From an uncultured Verrucomicrobiae bacterium (GTDB lineage: Bacteria > Verrucomicrobiota > Verrucomicrobiia > Limisphaerales > J093), in the NCBI GenBank assembly GCA_937946835.1, contig CALFAV010000011.1, positions 1 through 64,000 of the forward strand: 64,000 nt of DNA, read 5' to 3'. Of the stretch, positions 1 through 8,175 are shown piece by piece. Each line of letters starts with the position of its first letter. Position 1 is the stretch's first letter. The notes beneath the pieces were generated by a model, which did not search any database, had not been told where the DNA came from, and was given only the letters and a program-made list of their open reading frames with translations. Position numbers and translations under genes: made by a program.

Positions 1-2
1 AC

Positions 3-791
3 TCCAGGCGCGCCTCGATGGAACTGCATGAACCAAATGTCCTTGAGGGGCGAACCGTTTGGCACCGATGGACCGCCCAGGGGGATCAATTTATGACCTT
101 CGAAGGTAAGAGCGGTATTCAAAGTGACGCAAAAATCGCGGTTTACCAGGGACCAAGCCTGCAAAAGCTGGAACTCATCGTTCAGCGTGGAGAGGACGGG
201 TCGGGTCCTGTGAGCAAGGTGAGTTTTCATGCGCGCGCCGGAGAGACTTACTCCATTTGTTTCGACCAGGACGTATCTCAGGATCGTCCTGCTCCCTACA
301 CCCTGACATGGAATCCCACTCCTCCTCCTTCGTTTAGTTCCACGCAATTTTCACCCATCAAGGGTTTGCCAGGAACGAAAGTTACTATTACGGGGACAAA
401 CCTCATTGGCGTCTCCGAAGTTCTTTTTAATGGGGCCAGCGCCGTCTTCACTCATGCCGAAGGGTCAACGGGCGATTCGCGGCTGAACGCAATCGTGCCG
501 GTCAGCGCGGTGTCCGGGCCGGTGACGCTGGTGGCGCCTTATGGAAGAGTGACGAGTATCCGCGCTTTTGAAGTTTCAATGCCGCGGTTGACTGTGCAAA
601 AAGTGGGAGAAATCGTTGAGGTGGGATGGGCCTCCTCAAGCCCTGAGTTCGTCCTGGAATCCAGCGAAAACCTGCTGGAATGGAATCTGGTAACGAACGG
701 GGTATTGAGGGAGGATTCCGGAAGCATTTATTCCCCAGACCTCGGGAGCACCGCCTGTTTTTACCGGATTCTCCGTCAAAAAGTGAACTGA
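3..791 (+). CDS. Exported IPT/TIG-domain protein, 5'-truncated by window edge
   Basis: The reading frame is open back to the first bases of the window, so the ATG at 18 is probably internal and the gene begins upstream. Three parts are visible. The N-terminal part (about residues 1-105 from that ATG) looks like a pre-peptidase-C-type beta-sandwich, with alternating aromatic and Gly residues and an AGETYSICFD stretch. An IPT/TIG fold follows (about 110-190, with GLPGTKVTITGTNL). The C-terminal part carries the FVLESSENLLEW motif and ends in CFYRIL, a tail common in secreted verrucomicrobial proteins. The role is probably a cell-surface or extracellular structural or binding protein. No catalytic residues are recognisable and the specific function is unknown. 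Confidence 0.7.
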   Translation, partial: SRRASMELHEPNVLEGRTVWHRWTAQGDQFMTFEGKSGIQSDAKIAVYQGPSLQKLELIVQRGEDGSGPVSKVSFHARAGETYSICFDQDVSQDRPAPYTLTWNPTPPPSFSSTQFSPIKGLPGTKVTITGTNLIGVSEVLFNGASAVFTHAEGSTGDSRLNAIVPVSAVSGPVTLVAPYGRVTSIRAFEVSMPRLTVQKVGEIVEVGWASSSPEFVLESSENLLEWNLVTNGVLREDSGSIYSPDLGSTACFYRILRQKVN

Positions 792-854
792 AGATTTTCT
801 GCGTAAGCATGAACCGCGCAGCGTCCCAAAAGCAATGTCCTATCAGTATCATAA

Positions 855-875
855 AGGGGTCGGTTCTTGATATTG
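855..875 (+). repeat. Left inverted repeat of transposase remnant
   Basis: This 21-bp element matches the reverse complement of 1214-1234 at 20 of 21 positions; the core is GGTTCTTGATATTG. The pair brackets the broken REP-type transposase, and such TnpA-REP genes are usually flanked by REP-like palindromes or inverted ends. Confidence 0.75.
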
Positions 876-907
876 ACATATAAGGCAGTGCGGGCCACTC
901 TCCCGTC

Positions 908-1194
908 ATGGCGCGCAAGCTGAGAGTCGAATATCCCGGAGCGATTTATCACGGCCTGAATCACGGCGACCGCCGTGAGCCGATCTTCCAGGACGAGGCG
1001 GATCGGCAACGCTTCGTCGAGACGCTGGGTGGGGAGACCTTTCGGCAGGAGTTGCTGGCGCAGATGAACGCGCGGTTGGGCGCGGAGCATTACGGCGAGG
1101 AACGGGCGGAGACGACGTTGACGATGGGCTGGATCCCAGAGCGCCAGGGATGGACACACGCGGGCATCTGAGCCACCTGCTGTATCGGCGGCGC
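908..1194 (+). pseudogene. Decayed REP-associated (Y1/HUH) transposase
   Basis: The first ~42 codons read as the typical start of a REP-associated tyrosine transposase (MARKLRVEYPGAIYH, then GDRREPIFQDEADR). The frame then jumps directly to C-terminal family segments (FRQELLAQMNARLG, then ETTLTMGWIPER). The final family piece, GHLSHLLYRR, is in a different frame (around 1150-1194), so a frameshift is also present. The central region with the HxH metal site and catalytic Tyr is missing. The full-length family is roughly 200-330 residues, but only about 95 codons remain. It cannot be active. It could only move in trans, through its flanking inverted repeats. Confidence 0.8.
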
Positions 1195-1213
1195 GAGACT
1201 GCCACTGGCCAGC

Positions 1214-1234
1214 CAATATCAAGAACTGACCCCT
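1214..1234 (+). repeat. Right inverted repeat of transposase remnant
   Basis: This is the partner of 855-875, with a single mismatch in 21 bp. It lies just after the frameshifted transposase tail and 33 bp before the end of the convergent ubiD-like gene. Confidence 0.75.
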
Positions 1235-1266
1235 CAGCTGATTCCGTTGTTAAGTTGGCAGTCCGC

Positions 1267-2811
1267 TCACGTCGGGTGCGGATTGGATTTGATCAGCGCA
1301 TCAATTTTTCGGCGGACTTCTTCGCTCATGCGGATTAACGGTGGCCACGGCCTTTTGAACCCTTCGCCGGGGAGTTTGCGCGTGGCGTCAAAGCCCAGCT
1401 TCGTGCCCACGCCGATTTCGCTGGTGGCGTGATCCAGTACATCGGCCGGCCCGCGCGTGAAGACGGTGTCGCGTTGCGGGTCGGTGTTGGCGCAGAGGCG
1501 GAAGAGGACTTCGCTGGTGTTGTGCACGTCCACGTCGTCATCCACCACGATGATGTATTTGGTGAACATCATCTGGCCCATGCCCCAGAGGCCGTGCATG
1601 ATCTTGTAGGCCTGCATCGGGTAGGTCTTGCGGATGCTCACGAAGACGAGGTTGTGGAAGACGCCTTCGGCCGGCAGCGCCAGGTCCATGATCTCGGGGA
1701 AGTTCATCTTGAACACGGGCAGGAACAGTTTCACGGACGCGCTGCCGATGTAGAAATCTTCCATCGGCGGGAGGCCGACGATGGTGGCGGGATAGACGGC
1801 GTCTTTGCGGTGGGTGATGGCGGTGACGTGGAAAACGGGGTACGGCTCGGGGAGGGTGTAATAGCCGGTGTGATCGCCGAACGGGCCTTCCTCTCGCAGC
1901 GGCTCGGTCGGGTCCACGTAACCCTCTAGGACAAAGTCGGCGTTGGCCGGGACTTCGAGATTATTCGAGACACATCGGACTAGTTCGACGGATTGCTTTC
2001 TCAAGTAGCCGGCGAGGAGGAACTCGTCGAGGCCATCGGGCAAAGGAGCAGTGGCGCAGAAGGTGAACACGGGGTCGCCGCCCAGGAACACGGCCACGGG
2101 CATGCGTTCGCCGCGCTCGTAGTAACGGCGGCCGTGGCGCGCGCCGACTTTTTGGAGTTGCCAGTGCATCCCGGTGGTGCGTTCGTCGTAAATTTGCATC
2201 CGATACATGCCGACGTTGCGTTGGCCGGTGTCGGGGTCCTTGGTCACGACGCACGGCAGGGTGATGAAACGGCCGCCGTCCAGCGGCCAGCATTTCTGGA
2301 TGGGGAGATTGAGCAAGGTCGCGGGCTGCGGGTCGGGGGCCGAGGGATTGCGCCAGTCGGGCGCTTTGGGCCAGGGCACGGTGCGCGGGGGCGGGGCGTC
2401 GAATTTGTGGATGACCTCTTGGCACGGGCCGCTCTTGACCATCTTGGGTTTGGCGTGGCGGAGGTCGAGCGCGGTGGACAGGAGCCGGATCGCTTCACGA
2501 AAACTTGTGGGCGGTTTGGCCCGGATGAGCGAGCCGAGTTCGGCGGCCACGGCGTCCACGGACTCGGCCCCGAACGCCAGCGCCATCCGTCGCCACGAAC
2601 CCAGGGTGTTGATGGCCAGCGGAAAGGGTGACACCTCGCCGTTGACGGTGGGCTTTTCGATGAGCAGCGCTTTGCCGCCGCCGGGCGACTTCATTTCGCG
2701 ATCAGCCAGTTCGGTGATTTCCAGTTCGGTGGCGACGGGTGGGCTGATGCGCTTCAGCTCACCCAGCCGATCCAAGGCCCGGAGGAAATCCCGGAAGGAT
2801 TCATACGCCAT
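1267..2811 (-). CDS. ubiD: UbiD-family prenylated-FMN decarboxylase
   Basis: At 514 residues it is close to the usual ~490-500 for UbiD. It begins MAYESFRDFLRAL and contains the family stretches GMYRMQIYDERTTGMHWQ, DPTEPLREEGPFGDHTGYY and SIRKTYPMQAYKIMHGLWG. The E-G-P-F-G-D segment carries the glutamates that act with the prenylated flavin. Known members decarboxylate 4-hydroxy-3-polyprenylbenzoate in ubiquinone synthesis or related aromatic acids in menaquinone and futalosine pathways. Which substrate applies here cannot be read from sequence. The UbiX flavin prenyltransferase needed for the cofactor is not in the window. The gene stands alone on the minus strand, 59 bp downstream of the beta-CASP gene. 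Confidence 0.9.
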   Translation of the reverse strand: MAYESFRDFLRALDRLGELKRISPPVATELEITELADREMKSPGGGKALLIEKPTVNGEVSPFPLAINTLGSWRRMALAFGAESVDAVAAELGSLIRAKPPTSFREAIRLLSTALDLRHAKPKMVKSGPCQEVIHKFDAPPPRTVPWPKAPDWRNPSAPDPQPATLLNLPIQKCWPLDGGRFITLPCVVTKDPDTGQRNVGMYRMQIYDERTTGMHWQLQKVGARHGRRYYERGERMPVAVFLGGDPVFTFCATAPLPDGLDEFLLAGYLRKQSVELVRCVSNNLEVPANADFVLEGYVDPTEPLREEGPFGDHTGYYTLPEPYPVFHVTAITHRKDAVYPATIVGLPPMEDFYIGSASVKLFLPVFKMNFPEIMDLALPAEGVFHNLVFVSIRKTYPMQAYKIMHGLWGMGQMMFTKYIIVVDDDVDVHNTSEVLFRLCANTDPQRDTVFTRGPADVLDHATSEIGVGTKLGFDATRKLPGEGFKRPWPPLIRMSEEVRRKIDALIKSNPHPT

Positions 2812-2870
2812 GCCCGCAGCTTAAACCGCCCCGGCCGGCCGGCAATCGTGCAGCTTCCTGCAGCGGGCTT

Positions 2871-4247
2871 TCACACCTCAATCAGTTCGCCGGGAGCGGG
2901 TTGGAGGACCCGGATTCGTGGATAGCGTTGGCGGAGGGCGGTGGCGAACCAGGCCCGCGCCTCCGGCTCCCCGTGCCCCAGCACAACAACCCGGGGGTTG
3001 ACGACGCCGACGAAGTCGAGGAGCTCATCGCGGTTGGCGTGGGCGGTCAAATCAAAATCCAGCACCTCGCATCGTCGCGTCACCTCGCCCACGGTGCGAC
3101 TGTAGTGGAAAGGTTGGCCGGGTCGGGAAGCCTTGAGCCGGCCGCCCGGGGTTTCGGGGTCGGCGTAGCCCACAAAGAAGACGGCGTGGCGTTCATCGGC
3201 AGCGAGCCGGACTGCCAGATCGTGCGCGGCGGTGTTTTCGGTCAACATCCCCGCGGTCAGGACGAAAATCCGCCCCGGACTGAGTTTTAAGCTCTGGGCC
3301 TGGTGGGGGTCCAACACTTCGAGCTGGAGCGCTTCGTGAAGTTGAAGATTGGGGTGTTGGCGACAGGTACGATGGGCTTGGAGATCGTAAATTTCCGTAA
3401 ACACCCGGCCCAGCCCGCCGATGTAAATGGGCTGGGGACGCAAGCGCCGTTGCCGGGTCAGCAGGGCCAAAATGGCCAGAATTTCCTGGGTGCGCCCGAG
3501 GGCAAAAGTGGGGATGAGCACGCTGCCGCGGCGCTTGAGCACGCGTTCCAAAGCGGTGGCGAAACGTTCGGTCTCGGCCTCTCGGCTGTAACCGGGCGAG
3601 GGCCCCCGCGCGCCCCGGGTGGTTTCCATCAGGAGCACATCCGCTTCCACGTCCGCGAAACGGGCTCCCCGCAGGAGGGTTTGATCGGCAAAGGAGACAT
3701 CGCCGGTGTAAAAGAGGGTTTCCTTCTGCCCGCGCACCATGATGCCGGCCGAGCCGAGGGTGTGACCGGCGTCGAAAAATTCCAGTGTGGGAGAGGCGGC
3801 GCCCCGACGCAGCGGGTGATGGGCGGCCCATTCGATTTCCCGGTTGTAGCGGAACCCTTGAAACCGGGGAGCGATCTCGTCCACTTCGTCGTGCGTGTAT
3901 AGCGGGTATTCAGCCAAGCCCAGCTCGGCGCGCTGGCGGACCATGACGTTCACCGAGTTGTGCAACACCCGTTCCACCAGGAAATAACTCAGTTCGGTCA
4001 TCAGCACATGTGCCCGGGGGAAACGCCGCACCGCCACGGGGAGCGAGCCCACGTGATCGTGGTGACAGTGGGAAACGACAATGGCATCAAGCTCGGTAGC
4101 CGGGACTGCTCCGTAAAGCGGCAGGCTGGCATTGCCCTCCCGCTTGGGGTGGGTACCGGCGTCGAGCAAAAGCCGATGTCCCTCGAACTCCACCCACCAA
4201 GCGCTGGCACCAATGTCCGGGGCTGGATTGAGATTCTGGATTTTCAC
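2871..4247 (-). CDS. Beta-CASP metallo-beta-lactamase RNA/DNA nuclease-like protein
   Basis: The 458-residue product starts at a GTG. The metallo-beta-lactamase core has VVSHCHHDHVGSLP (the HxHxDH zinc motif, about residue 60), then HTLGSAGIMV and FYTGDVSFAD for the remaining metal ligands. A beta-CASP insert follows (PTFALGRTQEILAIL and the Gly-rich GGLGRVFTEIYD), and the C-terminal RNA-metabolising part has DFDLTAHANRDELLDFV and VVVLGHGEPEA. This layout matches the CPSF73/RNase J-like exonuclease-endonuclease superfamily, YSH1/KCNQ-type bacterial members. No KH domain is present. It is probably cytosolic and acts in RNA processing. Candidate promoter elements on the minus strand (TTGATT at 4282-4287 and TAAACC at 4259-4264) would leave almost no leader. 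Confidence 0.85.
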   Translation of the reverse strand: MKIQNLNPAPDIGASAWWVEFEGHRLLLDAGTHPKREGNASLPLYGAVPATELDAIVVSHCHHDHVGSLPVAVRRFPRAHVLMTELSYFLVERVLHNSVNVMVRQRAELGLAEYPLYTHDEVDEIAPRFQGFRYNREIEWAAHHPLRRGAASPTLEFFDAGHTLGSAGIMVRGQKETLFYTGDVSFADQTLLRGARFADVEADVLLMETTRGARGPSPGYSREAETERFATALERVLKRRGSVLIPTFALGRTQEILAILALLTRQRRLRPQPIYIGGLGRVFTEIYDLQAHRTCRQHPNLQLHEALQLEVLDPHQAQSLKLSPGRIFVLTAGMLTENTAAHDLAVRLAADERHAVFFVGYADPETPGGRLKASRPGQPFHYSRTVGEVTRRCEVLDFDLTAHANRDELLDFVGVVNPRVVVLGHGEPEARAWFATALRQRYPRIRVLQPAPGELIEV

Positions 4248-4602
4248 GAAACCGTCTTGGTTTACGCAACAACGCGCGCAAAATCAAGCGGTTGCACTGA
4301 GTTTGAACACTTTGGTCTCCGGCAACGTCTGATTCAGTGCCCGGACGGCCAGGACCGGAGCCCGCTAGCCGGTGGGCCGGACGGGTATCCGTTCGGCCGG
4401 TTTGCCGAGCGGAGAGGAGGTTCGTTTGGTTGTTTGGGTTGGGCGGGCACCGCAAGGTGCCCGCCGTTTTCTTTTCGGACAGCAAGTAGCCGTGACCGCC
4501 GACAGTTAAACGGGGTTGCACGACCCTGGCTGAAGCCACGTCATCCGAAGTGCTTGGGGTAAATGGCTTGCAATTTCTGCGCCCCTGCCAAGCCTATTCC
4601 CG
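4248..4602. other. 355-bp intergenic region with orphan terminator
   Basis: This gap separates the divergent beta-CASP gene (minus) and the UroD-like gene (plus). It contains a strong plus-strand terminator (4442-4475) although no plus-strand gene ends upstream of it, so a short plus-strand transcript between about 4290 and 4475 is possible. No tmRNA, RNase P, SRP RNA or cobalamin-riboswitch signature was recognised. No convincing protein-coding frame is seen. Confidence 0.5.
4442..4475 (+). terminator. Rho-independent terminator, GCAA tetraloop
   Basis: A perfect 10-bp GC stem (4442-4451 with 4456-4465) closes a GCAA loop. It is followed by G and TTTTCTTTT. The CC-GCAA-GG loop-closing pattern recurs in two other terminators in this window. 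Confidence 0.8.
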
Positions 4603-5832
4603 ATGACCCCGCGAGAACGCGTCTTAGCCGCCTTGGACCACCGCGAGCCGGACCGCCCGCCGGTGGACCTTTCCGGGCATCGTTCCTCCGGCATCGCTGC
4701 GCTGGCCTACGTCCGTCTGCGTCGCCATCTCGGTTTGCCGGAGCGCCCCCTCCGCGTTTACGATCCGGTGCAGCAACTGGCCATTGTGGACGAGGATGTG
4801 CTCGATCTTTTCCGGGTGGACACCATCGAGTTGGGCCGGGCCTTCGCCCGCGAAGATTCGTACTGGCAGGATTGGGTGCTGCCCGATGGCACTCCCTGCC
4901 AAATTCCTGCTTGGGTGAATCTCCAGCACGAGCCCGGGGGGTGGGTGCTCCGGTCTGCCAGTGGACGCGAACTGGCCCGGATGCCCGACGGCGTTTTGTA
5001 TTTCGAGCAAACCTACTGGCCGTTTGCCGAGGTTGATGATTTGGAGCACCTCCCCGACCACTTGGGCGAAAGCATGTGGACGGCGGTAATGACCCCGCCG
5101 GGCCCCCTGGTTGACGGGCCGAACGGCCTTGCCCGGCTGCACGAAGGGGCACAGCGGCTGCGCGCGGAGACCGACCGGGCCATCATCGGTTTGTTCGGCG
5201 GCAACCTGCTCGAATTGGGGCAGTTTCTTTACCGCAACGACAATTTTTATTTGCTGCTGGCCGGCAATCCCCGGCGGGCGCACGCCTTTTTGGACCGTGC
5301 GGTTGAGATGCATCTGGCTAATTTGGAGAGTTTTTTGAGCGCAGTGGGCCCGTACATTGACCTGATTCTGTTCGGCGATGACCTGGGCATGCAGTCCGGC
5401 CCACAAATCTCGCCCAAAATGTACCGGGAGTTCTTTTTCCCGCGCCAGCGACTGATGTGGCAGCGGGTCCGGGAACTGGCCCCGGGGGTGCGCATCATGC
5501 TCCATTGTTGCGGCGGGGTGCGGGAGCTTTTGCCGGGGCTGATCGAGGCGGGGCTGGACGCCATCAACCCGGTGCAAATCACCTGCAGGGGAATGGATCC
5601 GGCGGGGTTAAAACGGGACTTTGGCGCGGACCTGACTTTTTGGGGCGGTGGCTGCAACACCCAGGAAATCCTCTGTCGGGCCACTCCGGGGCAAGTCCGC
5701 GACCATGTTCGTCGGTTGGCCGAGATTTGGCAACCAAGGGGTGGCTGGGTATTTCAACAGGTACACAACATTTTGGCCGATGCCCCGCCTGGAAACATTG
5801 TGGCGATGTATGATGCATTAAGTACGAACTGA
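4603..5832 (+). CDS. Uroporphyrinogen-decarboxylase-family protein (methyltransferase-like)
   Basis: The 409-residue protein begins MTPRERVLAALDHREPDRPP, the standard opening of UroD-superfamily proteins that are not true HemE. The conserved C-terminal half contains MLHCCGGVRELLPGLIEAGL, DAINPVQITCRGMDP and LTFWGGGCNTQEIL. The H-x-C and later Cys residues fit the zinc/corrinoid methyltransferase branch (MtaA/CmuA-like) better than porphyrin decarboxylases. Such proteins move methyl groups between corrinoid proteins and thiols, or are uncharacterised catabolic enzymes. No corrinoid protein or partner methyltransferase is adjacent, so the substrate is unknown. No strong ribosome-binding site is visible before the ATG. 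Confidence 0.8.
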   Translation: MTPRERVLAALDHREPDRPPVDLSGHRSSGIAALAYVRLRRHLGLPERPLRVYDPVQQLAIVDEDVLDLFRVDTIELGRAFAREDSYWQDWVLPDGTPCQIPAWVNLQHEPGGWVLRSASGRELARMPDGVLYFEQTYWPFAEVDDLEHLPDHLGESMWTAVMTPPGPLVDGPNGLARLHEGAQRLRAETDRAIIGLFGGNLLELGQFLYRNDNFYLLLAGNPRRAHAFLDRAVEMHLANLESFLSAVGPYIDLILFGDDLGMQSGPQISPKMYREFFFPRQRLMWQRVRELAPGVRIMLHCCGGVRELLPGLIEAGLDAINPVQITCRGMDPAGLKRDFGADLTFWGGGCNTQEILCRATPGQVRDHVRRLAEIWQPRGGWVFQQVHNILADAPPGNIVAMYDALSTN

Positions 5833-6023
5833 CACTTTATGTCATCCAGCCTCTCGGCGTTCGGCGGGCAAGTTGCAATTGTTTCAATTTTGGAAACAGC
5901 TTCCCATGCTTGGAACCCCGCACTGCCTCTACCACATCCATCCTTTGACTCCGATTCCCCCCTCCCGACGCACCCGCCAACTTCGTCTCGCCCGCCGGGC
6001 CCTGACCCGGTTAACTGGGCGTT

Positions 6024-6788
6024 GTGGCGGACACGCTGGTCGTCAACGAAATCTACCTGAGCCTGCAGGGCGAAAGCACCTTCGCCGGTCTGCCCTGTGT
6101 TTTTGTGCGGTTGACGGCCTGCAACTTGCGTTGTTCCTACTGTGACACCGCCTACGCCTTCACCGAGGGCCGGCGCATGTCCTTCGATACTGTCCTTACC
6201 GAGGTGCAACGACTGGCCGCGCCGTTTCGGTCGGCGCATCCCAAATGCCGGTTCACCGGCCCCGAAGTCCAAAATCCGACGCTGCCCCTGGTGGAACTGA
6301 CCGGCGGCGAACCGCTCCTCCAGCCTGCCGCCCTGCCCCTCCTGCGCGCCTTGTGCGACGCCGGTTACACCGTATTGCTGGAAACCAGCGGCGCGATGGA
6401 CATCTCGCCGGTGGACCCGCGCGTGCGCCGCATCATGGACCTCAAGTGCCCCAGCAGCGGCGAAGCGGCGCGCAACCGCTGGGAAAACCTCGCTTACCTC
6501 CGGCCCACGGACGAGGTCAAATTCGTCATCGGTACGGTGGAAGATTATGCCTGGGCAAAGGAAATCCTGGAGTGGCGCCACCTGGCGGCCATTTGTCCGG
6601 TGCTTTTTTCCTGGGCCACACCCCTGACCCCGGCCCAGCGCGACCCTTCCTTGAAACTGCCGCCGGCCGGGCACACCCCCTTGAGCCGCCGTGAACTGGC
6701 CGAGCGCATCCTGGCCGACGCCCTGCCCGTGCGCTTACAGGTTCAGTTACACAAGGTCATTTGGTCGCCGGACCAACGCGGCGTCTGA
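6024..6788 (+). CDS. queE: 7-carboxy-7-deazaguanine synthase (radical SAM)
   Basis: The 254-residue protein starts at GTG (VNEIYLSLQGES is the typical QueE opening). The radical-SAM cysteines are C33, C37 and C40 in CNLRCSYCDT, a CxxxCxxC motif. The SAM-binding TGGEPLLQ follows at about residue 92. QueE rearranges 6-carboxytetrahydropterin to 7-carboxy-7-deazaguanine in the route to preQ0 and queuosine. Other queuosine genes (queC, queD, queF) are not in the window. The 190 bp upstream show no preQ1 riboswitch that I can recognise. The next gene starts 13 bp after the stop, so the two are probably co-transcribed. Confidence 0.88.
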   Translation: MADTLVVNEIYLSLQGESTFAGLPCVFVRLTACNLRCSYCDTAYAFTEGRRMSFDTVLTEVQRLAAPFRSAHPKCRFTGPEVQNPTLPLVELTGGEPLLQPAALPLLRALCDAGYTVLLETSGAMDISPVDPRVRRIMDLKCPSSGEAARNRWENLAYLRPTDEVKFVIGTVEDYAWAKEILEWRHLAAICPVLFSWATPLTPAQRDPSLKLPPAGHTPLSRRELAERILADALPVRLQVQLHKVIWSPDQRGV

Positions 6789-6801
6789 AGCCCATCCTTG
6801 C

Positions 6802-8175
6802 ATGAGGCACCGCCGGCCATCTCTTCCGCGTACTGCCAGCGTACTGCGGCGGCTCCGCGCTTACGAGTGCCGCAACGTGACGTATGTGGACCCCGGCGGC
6901 GGCTGGCCGATCGTGTGGGTGCGCGCGCGGGGTTGCCACGTCTGGGATGCCGAGGGCCGGCGCTATCTGGACCTGACTGCGGCTTTTGGCGTGGCGGCGG
7001 CCGGTCACGCCAATCCGTGCGTGGTGCGCGCCGGTCAACGCCAAATGGCCACGCTCCTGCACGCGATGGGCGATGTGCACCCCCACCCGCTCAAGGCCGA
7101 ACTCGCGCGGGCGCTGAGCCGAATCACCTTCGAGCGGTGGGACGAAGAACGGCGGAAATCCGGGGCGCAGACGCCGAATGCCGGGCGGCCGCGAACCCCA
7201 ACGGCCAAGACCGTGTTCACAAATTCCGGCTTCGAGGCCGTCGAGGTTGCGCTCAAGACCGCCCTGCTGGCCACGGGCCGACCGCGGGTGCTGGCTTTCG
7301 AGGGAGCCTACCACGGGCTGGGCTACGGCGCACTCGCCACCACTCATCGGGAATACTTCCGGTCACCGTTTCGCCGCCAACTGGCCGAGTTTGCCGACTT
7401 TGCGCCCTACCCCCAAAACCCGGCTGACCTGACGCCGGCGCTGACAGCAGTTCGGCGCCGGTTGCAGGCCGGCGACATCGGCGCGGTGCTGGTCGAGCCG
7501 GTCCAGGGCCGTGGGGGAATCCGCGTGCCCCCGCCGGAGTTCCTGCCGGCGGTGCGCGCGTTGTGCGACCGCCATGGCGCGCTGCTGGTCTTGGACGAAA
7601 TTTACACCGGCTTCGGGCGCACCGGCCGCTGGTTCGCTTGCGAGCACGCCGGGGTGGTCCCGGACCTGATCTGCCTGGGCAAGGCGCTGACCGGCGGCTT
7701 CCCGCTGTCGGCCTGCGTGGGCCGGGCGGACCTCATGGACGCGGCGTGGCCGGAGGCCACCGGAGAGGCCCTGCACACCAGCACCTTCCTGGGCCATCCG
7801 GTGGGTTGTGCGATGGCGCTGGCGCACCTTGCCGAAATCCGCCGGCTCCGGTTGGTGCCCCGCAGCGCGCGCCTGGGGCGGGTGTTGCAGCGCGAACTGG
7901 CCGGGCTGCGGCCCGCGGTCTGCGGGTTGCGACTTACCGCCCGAGGGGTCGGCCTCATGGCCGGAGTCGAGCTGCGCCGAGCCGATGATTCACCCGCCAC
8001 TGTCGAAACACAGCGGGTGCTCAAGACCCTGCTCCGACGCGGGTACATCCTCCTGCCCGAGGGTGAGCACGGCAATGTCCTCAGCTTCACCCCGCCGCTG
8101 ACCATTGCGGCAGCCGACCTGCGCCGGGCCGTGGACGCGCTGGGCGAAGTGCTCGGGGAATCGGCCACGGCATGA
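6802..8175 (+). CDS. Class III PLP-dependent aminotransferase
   Basis: I place the start at the ATG at 6802 (MRHRRPSLPRTASVLRRL), giving 457 residues. A longer frame from 6691 would overlap queE. Class III features are: GCHVWDAEGRRYLDLTAAFG near the N terminus, the LVLDEIYTGFGRTGRWFACE segment with the PLP-contacting Asp, and LICLGKALTGGFPLSA containing the Schiff-base lysine. The family includes ornithine, acetylornithine, 4-aminobutyrate and DAPA aminotransferases. None of the specific signatures is clear, so the amino donor is unassigned. Its last four bases overlap the rsmA start (ATGA), so translation is probably coupled. Confidence 0.85.
   Translation: MRHRRPSLPRTASVLRRLRAYECRNVTYVDPGGGWPIVWVRARGCHVWDAEGRRYLDLTAAFGVAAAGHANPCVVRAGQRQMATLLHAMGDVHPHPLKAELARALSRITFERWDEERRKSGAQTPNAGRPRTPTAKTVFTNSGFEAVEVALKTALLATGRPRVLAFEGAYHGLGYGALATTHREYFRSPFRRQLAEFADFAPYPQNPADLTPALTAVRRRLQAGDIGAVLVEPVQGRGGIRVPPPEFLPAVRALCDRHGALLVLDEIYTGFGRTGRWFACEHAGVVPDLICLGKALTGGFPLSACVGRADLMDAAWPEATGEALHTSTFLGHPVGCAMALAHLAEIRRLRLVPRSARLGRVLQRELAGLRPAVCGLRLTARGVGLMAGVELRRADDSPATVETQRVLKTLLRRGYILLPEGEHGNVLSFTPPLTIAAADLRRAVDALGEVLGESATA

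Noticed and set aside
4476-4602. Possible cobalamin riboswitch before the UroD-like methyltransferase
   Set aside because: The B12-box pattern is not present; the short gap has only a few unremarkable GC segments.
5833-6023. Possible preQ1 riboswitch upstream of queE
   Set aside because: None of the conserved preQ1-I/II/III core sequences was seen in this 190-bp gap.
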